64,000 nt of DNA. It comes from Hirsutella rhossiliensis (taxonomy: Eukaryota; Ascomycota; Sordariomycetes; Hypocreales; Ophiocordycipitaceae). The DNA is taken from contig NW_025408673.1 in the NCBI RefSeq assembly GCF_020360975.1, positions 1,426,001-1,490,000 of the forward strand, given 5' to 3'. Position 1 is the stretch's first letter, and each line of letters starts with the position of its first letter. Under the pieces are notes generated by a model. The model did not search any database. It was not told the origin of the DNA and saw only the letters and a list, made by a program, of their open reading frames with translations. Positions 22,239 through 32,373 of this stretch are shown piece after piece. The position numbers and the translations under genes were made by a program.

Positions 22239-23532
22239 TATAGCTATACGTTATAAAAGGCTTCTAAGCTAAATAAGAGCCTTTTAATATATATAGCTAG
22301 GTTTAAGAAACCTATAACCTTTTTTATAGCAACTTAGCTATTTATAAAGGTATAGGTATTTATAAGGGGGTTAAGAAAGCTAAGCTTTAAGGGCCGAGGC
22401 CTCTTAGCTAGGTCCTTTAAGACCCTTAGTATCGCGAATAGCTCTACGTTAGCTACTTTAATTAAAGGCCCTAGGTTCTTATAATATACCTTAATAGGCT
22501 TATTTCCTAGGCCTATTTTATAGAAGGAGTAAGTATTAGTCTCTATAAAGGACCCTTTAAGGCACCCCTTAAAGCTATTAGTATAAAAGGCTAAGGGCTA
22601 TAACCTAAAGTCTTCTAGGCTAGCTAAGCTAGCTAAAAGGCATTAGTATTACTTCTTAGCTAAGGGCTTAGGGGCCTCTATTATTATAATAAAGGCCTTA
22701 AGCTCTAGGGCCTATAAGGGCTCCTAGCTAGCTTTCTTTATTTTTAAGTTATAATTAAGTCTTATAAGGGCTACTAAACCTTTAAGGAGGTAGAAGAGCT
22801 ATATATATAGCTTAATATAGCTTAAGGCCCTTAGGTTAAAGCTTAAGTTAGCGAGGTTATCTTATATAGCTAGGTTATAAGCTTACTTTATAAGGTAACT
22901 AAGTAAGAAGTATAGGGTCTAAAAGGTATAGGAAAGGCATGCCCTTTTAAATTATACCTCTAGTAATAGTAAGGCTGCTTTAGCTTCTAAGGCCTTAATA
23001 AAGGATCTTTTAAAGGCCCTTAAGACCTTTAAAAGAGCTTAGTTTTATAGCCTTTAAAAAGGCTTTATAAGGCTCTTAGGGGTCTTAGGCCCCCTATACT
23101 AAAGTTAGGCCTTATAGTCTACTATAGAGGTTATATAGGCTTAGTAGAGCTATTTAAAAGCTTTAAATAATAGGCCTTTTTATATAGAGGTTAAGTAGGG
23201 TAGTCCTTTAAAGGTAGCTTATATAGATACTACCTTCTTTTTAATATATTATTTAAATAGGAGCCTAGAATTAAAGAAGACCCCTAGCTACTATACTAAG
23301 GGCTTTACCTTAAAAATAAGCCTCTTACTATTATACCTTTTAAAATAAGCTATTATTACCTACTAAAGTAAATAAGTTTTATCTTTAAAGGGTTAAAGTA
23401 GACCCCTTAGTCTTTAGCTTATTTAAATAGGTTAATAGCTATTACTTTTAACTACTATACGTTCTTCTTAGCTAAGGTCGATATTATAAAGATACTAAAG
23501 TTATTTATATAAGATAGCTAGTATCTTTTTTT
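22239..23532 (-). pseudogene. LINE G2, 5'-truncated part (RT C-terminus to RNase H)
   Basis: Reverse complement of 39,568-40,855 of LINE G1, covering the RT C-terminal part, thumb and start of RNase H. The 5' end begins at GATACTAGCTATC and directly abuts the A-rich tail of LINE G3, so this is a typical 5'-truncated insertion. The rest of the element is at 17,290-18,090. Confidence 0.88.
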
Positions 23533-24822
23533 TATATATATTATTACTTATATATAGCCTCTAGGGCTATAGCGAGGCTAGTAGGGGCCTAGGCCCCTAT
23601 TAGTAGTCCTAGCTAGCTATAGAGCCCGGGGGCTTATAACTAATTAGGGAAAGGGTAGCTATAAAGGCAATAATAAAGAAAAGGTTAGTTTAGTTTCTCC
23701 CGCGCGGTAAATTTCCCCCCTATAGGCCCTAGGGCCCCTAGGTTACTCCTTTTCGAGCTACTTAGCTATCCCTATCTCTATTTTAGCTAAGAAGGTTAGA
23801 AGGGCTTCCCTTCCTTCCTTAGAGCTATAGAGAATAGGTAGGCTAAGGGCCCCCTTCTATCTCTTAGAGGTCTAGTAAAGGACCTCTCTTTCCCTCCTAT
23901 AGTTCGGGCACCTTAAGATAAGGTGCCTAGCCGTATACCTTCCTTAGCTATAGCGGTAGTAGTCTTAGTCTACCTTATTAGTCCTTTTTAAGAAGGAAAA
24001 TAAGAAGCCGGCCTTAAAGAGGAGCTAGTAAAAGGCTAAGAGGGTCGGCCTAGGCCTCCTTATAAGGTCCTTTTCTAGGCTAAAGGCTAGGCGGGGGGTC
24101 TTTTAAATAGATATATAGTGCTTACTTAGGCCCTTAGCCCTAGGGCCTTTAGTCGCCTTAGTAGCCTAGAGTCCCTTTTAATAGTCCTTAGTAGCTTACT
24201 AGACCTTTCTTTATAGGTAGCTAATAGAGACTAAGGGGGTCCCTTAAGTAAGGGCCCCTAAGCCTCTTTTTAGTATCCCTTAGCCGCTAATATCCCCTTT
24301 ATATATAAGAGGAATAAAATAAGGCTAATAAGGGACCTTTAAAGTACCGTTATTACTAAGTCTATAAGGGGCTAGACTTACCCTTTAAAGGCTAGCTAGA
24401 TCTTTCTTTTAATAAGGAAGTAGTCTACCTAGCTTATAAGGGCCTTAAGGAGGTTTAATTCCCTTAGGACCCTTATAATCTATTCCTTTAATATAAAATT
24501 AAAGGCGCCCTTTATATTTAATAAGAGGGTATTAGTAATAGCCTTCTTATTAGACTCCTACTTCTTTTAAATATAGTATAAAAGGGGGAGGGCTATATTT
24601 ATAGCTAACTACTATTTTTATCCTTTTAGCTATATAGGGTTTAAAAGCCTAGCTATATTAGCTAAATAGCTTAGCTAGGTAGTATATAGCTTTTTAAGGA
24701 CCTTTCTTAAGTAGTTAAGTAGACTTATAACCCTATAGGCCTTAAAGATAGTATAGTTTAGCTTATTTTACTTAGGAAGTATAATTCCTATAGCTTCCTT
24801 CTATACCTTAAAGTAGTATCTT
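23533..24822 (-). mobile_element. LINE G3, 5'-truncated and internally deleted
   Basis: Minus-strand LINE copy. The 3' end and tail (TAATAATATATATAAAAAAAA read on the minus strand) lie at 23,533. It covers G1 positions of about 41,640-40,908, lacks about 1.33 kb (G1 39,575-40,908; breakpoint near 24,285), then covers 39,570 to about 39,021. The missing piece begins within a few bases of where copy G2 starts. RIP is weaker here, with a CCCGCGCGG stretch near 23,697. Confidence 0.85.
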
Positions 24823-26132
24823 TATTTACTATTAAACTACTAAGAAACTCTACCGCCCTATAATATCGCTTATATATAATTAAGCTCGTTCGCCGCGATA
24901 GCTTAGATTCTATATATTAGCCTATTAATATAGCCTTTTATACTTATCCTTTCGTCTAGCTTAAAGAAATACTAGTCTTAGTATAAGATCTTATTTATTT
25001 ATAGGGCTTCTTATATTGCCTTATACCTTTACTCTAAAATTACTTTAACTTTTAAGCATCGCTATTTAATTATCTTAAGGTATAGCTTAACTACACCTCT
25101 AACTTAGTATTAGATTATTATTAAGGCTAAGTAGCTATATTCTTACCTTTCTTACTAAGCGGTATAAAGGACTAGTATATAGGTAAAGTTATAAGGAACT
25201 TAAAGGATATAAAGAAACTACCGCTATACTTATAGGAACGTATAGAGTCTAGCGTATTATCCCTCTTTCTAAGTATTAAAAACGACTAGGTTTCCTTCTT
25301 TATAGTCCTAAAGGAACGCCCCTTAGTAAAGTCCCCCTTTATTTATACCTACCGAAAAGTTAATAACTTTAGTTATATACCTTTATTTATACGTAAAGTA
25401 ACTAAGGTTAAAGGTAAGAGCGGTAAACTTAATTAGATACTCCTTATTATTTAAGTATTTATAGTACTTCTTATATCTATCTTTTATATCTTTAATAAGT
25501 TCCCCTTAATAGTTAGTATAAACTAATAACGGGTAAGGTAAGGGGTATACTATATTCTCGATACCTCTTATTAAGATTTTAATTATCGCGCTAAGGCCGA
25601 AACTTATAGCTTATTATTTATCGATAGCTTTATAGAGAAAGTTATATATATTAACGATATACTCTTCTTAGTAGGCCTTATTCCTAGCGAATTTATTTAT
25701 CTTTTTAACGCCCTTATATATTATCTAAGCGTCTTTAAGGGTATTATCCTACTACTTAATAGGGCCTATTAGTATCGGGTGCTAACGATCTCTATATATA
25801 TATTAAGGAGGTTACTTTTACCTATAAACGTCTCGTTAGTCTTAGTCTCTAAACCTTTCCTTATTTTTAGCGTAAAAGCGCCCTTCGCTACCTTTTACTT
25901 TAACTTTGCTATAGTAAGTAAGTAAAATAGAGCTCCTACTCTTAAATAGTAGTATACTAAAGAAGATAGCGGCATTCTTAGGGAGGTCTATAGCTAGGCC
26001 TAAGATACTGTTTAGGTTCGCCGCTATATCTTAAGAAAGGGTAGAGTAAGTAAAAGTGAAGGAGAAGCTAAGATTAAATAGTTAAGGTAAGTAGTTTTAA
26101 GTTATATCGCTAAGAGGCTAAGAGGGTATTAT
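24823..26132 (-). pseudogene. Unrecognised degraded reading frame Y
   Basis: Read on the minus strand, about 26,040-25,370 gives a largely open frame rich in Lys, Tyr, Asn and Ile (for example KINKFARNKAYQEEYIVNIY and KEYLIKFTALTFNLSY), with stops mostly at presumed Gln/Trp codons. It looks like a real coding sequence that has undergone RIP. I do not recognise a domain; a retrotransposon gag or an uncharacterised transposon protein are both possible. Composite D inserted at its upstream side, at the ATTAT ending at 26,132. Confidence 0.4.
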
Positions 26133-26230
26133 TGTCGGAAAACGCGGTTGTTAGTTATATGTGTTAATTGCAGCGCACCTGTCGGAGCGCGTTCTACTTT
26201 TGCCTGCGTAGCGCAATAGTCTTCGCGACA
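26133..26230 (+). repeat. 5' LTR of D (98 bp)
   Basis: TGTCGGAAAACG to CTTCGCGACA. Near its 3' end it contains CTGCGTAGCGCAATAG, in the 3' copy CTGCGTGGCGCAATGG, which resembles the 5' end of initiator tRNA-Met and fits the Pol III A-box consensus. It is very short for an autonomous element. Confidence 0.92.
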
Positions 26231-26247
26231 GTTATAAGCCCGGGAGG
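26231..26247 (+). promoter_or_regulatory. Primer-binding site 1 of D
   Basis: GTTATAAGCCCGGGAGG directly after the LTR, identical to the second site at 32,079 except for one G-to-A change. It resembles the complement of the initiator tRNA-Met anticodon arm (GGGCTCATAAC). Confidence 0.75.
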
Positions 26248-26399
26248 AATAGTATTCCTATACCTTCCGGCTGCTGCAAAAGGCACCTTTCTTGCATCCC
26301 TCGTGGCTTCCTTTTACCCCTCTTACTAGAAAAGCCGATTTTTACCCGACTTTTCTACCTTTCCCCGCAACGATAACAAAAATCGACTCCTCTGCCGTC

Positions 26400-29300
26400 C
26401 CTACGGTCCGTAGGACGATTCTTATAGAGCCCTAAGATTAGGATAAGTGGGTAAAGGAGCTACGGGCTCGTGTAGATAGAACCATCTACAATTTAGTCTT
26501 CTCTAATAAGCAGGACCCTCTTAAGCCCCCTCTTCGTCCTAGGGCAACGGATTTTATAGAGGGAGCTTCCCTCTTCTCCGAGCTAACCTCTGCATAATAG
26601 AGAGCTTTTTCTGCTACCTTAGGTGACTACGAGAGTCACCGTAAGGAATACCTTTACGAAACGAAGCTGCTAACGGCTGCTCGTACGGCGATAACGGAAT
26701 CCGTTAGTGCCGTAAAGCTAATCTCTCTTCGAGAAGAAGAGACTCCTAGGCAGTGGCTTTTAAAGCTCGAGACCTCGATAGCTCCCTCAAGAGGGTATAT
26801 AACTAACCGTATTAGGAAGACCTATACGGCACACCTAGGAGCCTTTTCTGCTAGGAACCTACTAGCTTCTTCGTGGCTAGCTAAGTAGGAAGAAATCCTC
26901 GAGGAAGCTAACTAATACTTCCTTATAGAAGCTCTTTCCGGCTAGTAGCTACGGGATATATCTCTGCTAATAAAGCCTATTAGTAACGGTTACTCGACTA
27001 TCTTTCGAGAGGCTAGCCGGGAACTAGACGAAGAGGCTACTAGAGTATAACAGCAAGCAGTCTTGTTCCTTCGTGGCCAGCACTCGACCTAGACGGCTCG
27101 ACCTGCTGCCCCTGTAGCTGCTGTAGCCCCTGTTGCTGCGGCTCCCGCTGCTGCTGCTGCGGCTGTTGCTCCTTCGGCTCCTCCTCCCTCGAGAGCATCA
27201 ATACCGTCATCAACGGCTGCCCTAGGCCCGGCCCCGGCTCCGCCTCTTGCTCCGGGCCCGGCCCCGGTCCCGTTAGTTAGACCGGCCCGACTAGTCCCCT
27301 AATAGACCTTTTAGTCCGTTAGTCGAAAAATCAGGGAACTAGTCGAAATCGAACCTCTTCGTTAAAATCAGCAATAAGGGGTAAAAAGGGGGGGTTTTTA
27401 AGCAGACCTTCCAGATCGGGACGAGGATTCCTCGAAGAAATAGAAGACTAGACGACGAAACGGCTGCCTAGCCTGCAAATCCCTAGGCCATTGATTATTA
27501 TAATGCTGGTAGGTCTTTGAGGAAAACCGACCCGAAGGATTCAACCCTTCAAAGAGGCTATAAGAAACGATACAACAGTCTCTTAAGGAGGACCCCTCGT
27601 TGTAGAAGAAGATAGACGAGATTCGGGTTGCTAAGAAATAGCAACTAACGCCGCTGCCCCTATACGAGCCGTAAATTCGAGGAAAAATCGTTAGTATAGC
27701 AAATCCGGCCTTTGTCTTCCCTACGGATCAACAAGGCCAAGACCAACCGTTAGAGCCCTCCGATTATCCCCTACGAAAATCAGCTATCCTTGACTCTGGT
27801 GCTTCCCTCGACATATGCAATACACTCTTACGATTCCGGTCCTTTAAGAAGGCACGGAGGGAATACCTTATTGCCGGGGAATTAACCGTACGGATAGAGG
27901 GGTACGGAAGGGTGAATTTCACGATGAAATTACCTAATAGGTCTATACGAATTCTTCGACGAAAAAGGGTAGCTTTTTGCCCTCGATTTTTAACGAGCCT
28001 GATTTCCTTCCGCCTTCTTCGAGAGGAAGGAATCTTCTAGGATACGACGTCTAAGCCTACGAGGCTAGTCTAGAAGAATCAGACTATTAGGCTTATCGAG
28101 GAAAAATTCGGTTAATTTATTCTCGAATTCCGACCTATCCTTAGGAAGGAACCATTCGAGAAGTCAGCTTTCCCTGCTAGGAGGAATAGGTCTACTATAA
28201 AGGACCCTCTTCCGGCAGCCTAAGGAGACGGCATTCTTTGGCACGCACGACTTAGTCACCCGGGCCCCTTAGCTTTACATAAGCTAGGACAACAACAGGG
28301 CGTACGAATAAGGGGACCAAAGACCGTCGAATGCGAACACTGCGGCCAAGGAAAGACTAGGAGACGAATTTCTAGACGAACGCCTATACGGCCGGACCAG
28401 CCGTGTAAGGAAATTTAGGTCGACTGGACCGACGTCTCTAGGGATTAGGAAAGCTTCGTTAGGGTGATGTTTTTTATAGACGCCTTTTTAGGGATGGTTT
28501 TCCCCTATTTCTTATGGACCTACCTAAGCAAGCATAACTGGTCTGCCCTCCGGGACTTCGTTAACTAGATAAAATCCTACTTCGGCTACGAGGTAAAGAA
28601 AATACGGTCTAACGGAGAGCTATTTACGAAGGATATCTCAAATTAGCTTCGAAAAAGGGGCATTTTACCCCTCCCGTTAGCACCGAATACCTAGGCCTAG
28701 AACGGAGGGGCAGAAAGATTAGGGGGTGCTGTGATAGAAAGGGCCCGTACAATAAGACTTGCTGCAAGGCTTCCACACGACCTTTAGAGGGAAGTCGTTG
28801 AGACCGCCTATTACCTTCGGAACCGGACCCTAAGGGACCCTAGGAGCCCAAGGGACTATAAGGACCCTAGAGGGACTACCCAAGGAACAGACTAGAAATC
28901 CCTACACGAGCTCTTTACGAAGAAGAGGGCCTCGCTAGCCTACCTTCGTGCCTACGGCTGCAAGGCATACGCTATAACTGCCGATGCATAGCTAAAAAGG
29001 AAGAAGAAAAGAAAGCTTGATCTTAGAGCCTTTGTTAGTTACCTCGTCGGGTATAATTCTACGAATATCTTCCGGATCTAGATTCCTCTTCTACGGAAGC
29101 TTATTTCGACTAGGGATGTGATTTTCGACGAATTTAGCTTCTTCGACGGAAAGAGGGATCAATAGCCCCTCTTATACTCACAACGTTAGCTAATTTAGAA
29201 GATCTAAATCCCCCCTTCCTAACAGACTTAAGAAGAGGTCCTAGACAAGGAAACGGAAGAAGAAACCGACGTCGAAATAGTTAAGGATAACGCCGACTTC

Positions 29301-31290
29301 GAAGAAGAAGAAGAAGAGAAAGCTGCTAGATCAGATGATCTAGACGAAGAAGGAGACTATAGGAAAGCGGTAGAGCTGGAATACGCCTACCTCCCTACGC
29401 CTCCTCTTACGGAATAAGAGAAGATCTAGAAGCAGCTTTTTAGTTAGTCTTCCGTCTCGACCCTAAGGGGTGGGAAGGCACCTCTCTCGAAGGATTACCA
29501 GGCTGCCTTTTTATCCCTGCTTCGAAGCAAAGGAAGGTATAGGGCCCGATACGAAGAAGACCAGTTTCTCCCTATTTCGATTGTTTTCCGACTTCTACCT
29601 AACGCTAATAGAAGACGGTTCCCACGGAGCGTTTATAGCAGGCCGGCTCTTTAAGCCATAGCTATTAGCAAGGAAGGTATATAAAAGAGACCTCCCGGAC
29701 CTACCAGCAAACTAAAAGCAGCTAGAAAAACACCCCTTTAGAGACCAGTTTTTCTAGGCCTAGAAAGACCACCTAGCCTCACATAAAGAGATGGGGTCTT
29801 TCGAAGAGGTCTTTAAGGAAAAGGCAAGAGGAAAACAGGTCCTTGGCTATAAGTGGGTCTTTATCTATAAGACTAATAAACACGGCTTCCTTTAAAAGTG
29901 CAAGGCCCGGCTAGTTGTCTATAGGAATTAGCAGGAAAAAGGGGACCTTCCTACTAGGGCAACTACCCTAGCAGGGATGTCTTTTCGGACCCTTATAGCT
30001 ATAGTAGCAGAATTCGACCTCGAGCTCGATTAGATAGATGCAGTCAACGCCTTTATTAACTGCCTACTCGAGGAAGAAGAAGTTATCTATATACGCCTTC
30101 TACTAGGCTTCTAACAGCTAGGAAAGGTTCTACGGCTTAGGAAAGCTCTATACGGACTACGAAGATCACCCCTTCTTTAGCAACAGCATTTAATAGGTTC
30201 CCTCGAAGCCCTAGGCTTTAAGAAAGTCCCTTAGGAACCGTGTATAATATAGAAGGGTAAAATCACGGTCTTCTTCTACGTCGACGACATTATCTAGGCC
30301 TACCTAAAAGAGGAAGAGGCTACTGCTAGGGAGGCTATACGAGGCCTGCAATAAAGGTATAAGATAACTAAGCTAGGGGAGCTAAAGTGGTTCCTAGGGA
30401 TACGAATCCTTAGGAATAGGTCCTAACGGACTATCTAGCTTACCTAAGACGCCTATATCGATAAGGTCGCTTATAAATTCCTCCCTAATTCCCTCGATAA
30501 GGAGCTTCCCTCTACGCCTATATTAGACGAAGAGCTTTTGCCTGATCCGTCCTTTTAAGCTAGGGAGCAAGAGAAACACTAATATTAATAGAAGGTAGGC
30601 TCCCTGCTTTTTTCAGCTATTTCTACTAGACCGGATATCTCTTTTACGGTCTCCCGGCTAGCTAGGCATAACTAGAATCCTAGCCCTAGGCATTAAGAAG
30701 CAGCAGATAGAGCTATCCTTTATCTCTATTTAACGAGATTATATAGTCTACGCTTAGGAGGGCAGAAAAGAAAGAAATTAGCTGCCGAAATCTTCCTTTA
30801 TTCGAGCGATTCGTCCTTTGCGGACAATTCCTTAAACAGAAAGAGCTCATAGGGGTATATTATGTCCCTTTTTAGAGGAACCATTGCTTAGAGAGCTTCG
30901 AAATAAGCTACCGTCACTACATTAAGCACGGAGGCAGAGCTACTAGCTCTTTTAGAAGCGTTAAAAGAAGCGATTTTCCTTAGCCGGCTACTAATATCTC
31001 TACGACTATAAATTCCGACCCCGTTAGCTATAGAATGCGATAACACGCAGACTATACGGATTCTTACGGAGGAAAATAGTAAGCTATCGACCCGGCTACG
31101 GTATATCGATATTCACTAGCATTAGTTACGCTAAGAGGTCTAAAGGGGACTTATTTCCGTCCGTTAGGTTCTAACGGCATTAATAAAAGCCGACGGTCTT
31201 ACGAAGCCCCTACCGAAGCAGAAGCTGGCTGTCTTTTTATAGCAAATTAGGCTAGAAGACGTTCGAGAGAAGCTGTCATGAAGCCCGCCT
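26400..31290 (+). pseudogene. Ty1/copia gag-pol of family A (best preserved copy)
   Basis: A polyprotein in copia order. Gag is followed by a Pro/Ala-rich hinge (27,100-27,270) and a CX2CX4HX4C knuckle, CLACKSLGH..L.C (27,465-27,508). The protease active site ILDSGASLDIC is near 27,787. The pre-integrase His/Cys block LWHARLSHPG...CEHCGQGK is at about 28,240-28,350, and the integrase core with LRKRGIL and LRAYGCKAY runs to about 29,150. RT has GYKWVFIYKT and FYVDDII (YVDD at 30,277-30,288). RNase H has TRPDISF, LSTEAELLAL and CDNTQTI (30,630-31,110). Most stops are TAG at expected Gln/Trp positions, consistent with mild RIP. Near 29,425-29,485 four homopolymers are each one base shorter than in A3. 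Confidence 0.92.
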
Positions 31291-31621
31291 TAAGAGTCTA
31301 CGAGAGGGCTAATAGCACGTAGGAGGAAGGAGACGTCTGCAGCCGAAGAGAGAATTAGGACTTATCCTGGGAGGGCTAAGCAGTGGGACTTATTCTTCTT
31401 TAAGGCCCCCCTTTTTAGGACTTTTCCTTAAAAAAAGCCCCCTTTCTTATAGGACTTAATTTCCTCCTTAAGGCCCCTTTTCCTAAAGTAGGTCTAAAGA
31501 GGGGCTAAAACCCGGATTTCTCAGTAGGGGATAAGTATAGACTAAGACCTCCTCTGTACGCTCACCGGCCTAGGTATTTAGCTTTACCCTTTCTATAAGG
31601 GCAGGCTATAGCTAAGGGGTG
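31291..31621 (+). other. A 3' untranslated region and polypurine tract within D
   Basis: Non-coding stretch with C- and G-runs, ending in GCTAAGGGGTG (tract 31,613-31,621) right before the A LTR, as in A3 (63,052-63,060). Confidence 0.75.
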
Positions 31622-32078
31622 TGTCATGAAGCGTGGCCTGATTCGTAGTTCTCGGAGATATCCCTTAGCACGAGGACCTAGGAAGCTAAAAAACAGGTTT
31701 TAAGGAAGGAGCTAAAGGAGGTGCAGAGAGGAGGGTAGGGGCAGAGGGAAGCAGAAGTAGCGATGGCTTCCTATAGAGTGTAGATAAGACGGATATGCCG
31801 GCAGCAGCTAGAAAGAGGAAAAACCATAAAGCTCGGTAGTCGAAAGGATATTAGTGGCTTCTTTAAGCAGGATCTTCTATGTTAATTAAGATGACGGGTA
31901 TAAAGAAGGGCGTTAGATAGAGGAAAGAAGGAGAATAAAGGAAATACAACAATCACTCCCCTACCTTTATCGCTGCCCCCGTAAGATTCAAACATCTCTG
32001 CCCTACCTGTCCGACCCCTTACTTCTACTTTTACCTTCGTGCATTTTATATGCACTTCTCGCATCTCTCTTCGCGACA
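31622..32078 (+). repeat. A LTR inside D (457 bp)
   Basis: TGTCATGAAGCGTGG to CTTCGCGACA. It stands at the 3' end of the A internal region, as expected for an A 3' LTR, yet it is followed by a primer-binding site, as expected for a 5' LTR. This dual position is the signature of a one-LTR circle or tandem intermediate. The minus-strand open frame at 31,882-32,064 is within the LTR and is not a gene. Confidence 0.92.
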
Positions 32079-32275
32079 GTTATGAGCCCGGGAGGGGGTG
32101 GCAAACTACCCCCTGCAACTTCCGGTGACTGCGCGTTGCGGGGTAATACCCGTAGATAGCCGTGTACCCCTCTCTCTCTTAGATTTCCGTGGGTAATGGG
32201 CGCGGTGCTTAGTGTTCGACTCCCGCGTCGTGGGCTTAGGTCTAGGAATCCGCGGGCCTGATCCCTAAGGGGGTG
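32079..32275 (+). mobile_element. Internal region of the 98-bp-LTR TRIM-like unit
   Basis: 197 bp: primer-binding site GTTATGAGCCCGGGAGG (32,079-32,095), GC-rich non-coding sequence, and polypurine tract AAGGGGGTG (32,267-32,275). It has no coding capacity. With two 98-bp LTRs the unit would be 393 bp, in the size range of terminal-repeat retrotransposons in miniature. It includes TGTTCGACTCCCG (about 32,212), close to a tRNA T-arm/B-box. Confidence 0.75.
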
Positions 32276-32373
32276 TGTCGGAAAACGCGGTTGTTAGTTA
32301 TATGTGTTAATTGCAGCGCACCTGTCGGAGCGCGTTCCACTTTTGCCTGCGTGGCGCAATGGTCTTCGCGATA
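32276..32373 (+). repeat. 3' LTR of D (98 bp)
   Basis: TGTCGGAAAACG to CTTCGCGATA, nearly identical to the 5' LTR (differences include C/T, G/A and a terminal C/T). Followed by duplication ATTAT at 32,374-32,378. Composition changes abruptly to TA repeats after it. Confidence 0.93.

Larger units (their letters stand above)
26133..32373 (+). mobile_element. Composite retrotransposon D: TRIM-like unit containing A internal region and A LTR
   Basis: Perfect target duplication ATTAT (26,128-26,132; 32,374-32,378) and two 98-bp LTRs, differing only at a few sites. Between them are primer-binding site, complete A gag-pol, A polypurine tract, a 457-bp A LTR, a second primer-binding site, 197 bp of unique DNA, a second polypurine tract and the 3' 98-bp LTR. 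The D and A LTRs share the end TCTTCGCGACA and the following 17-base primer site, about 28 bp in all, where the two families are joined. RIP is mild: most CpG and many CpA/TpG survive, so this is probably one of the youngest insertions in the window. Confidence 0.9.

Noticed and set aside
29470..29661. Separate small gene suggested by an open frame
   Set aside because: It is a slice of the A polyprotein between integrase and RT, opened at its left by local one-base deletions; the same sequence continues in phase into RT.
31882..32064. Minus-strand open frame in the A LTR of composite D
   Set aside because: Entirely within an LTR; stops appear at the same place in A3 and A4 LTRs.
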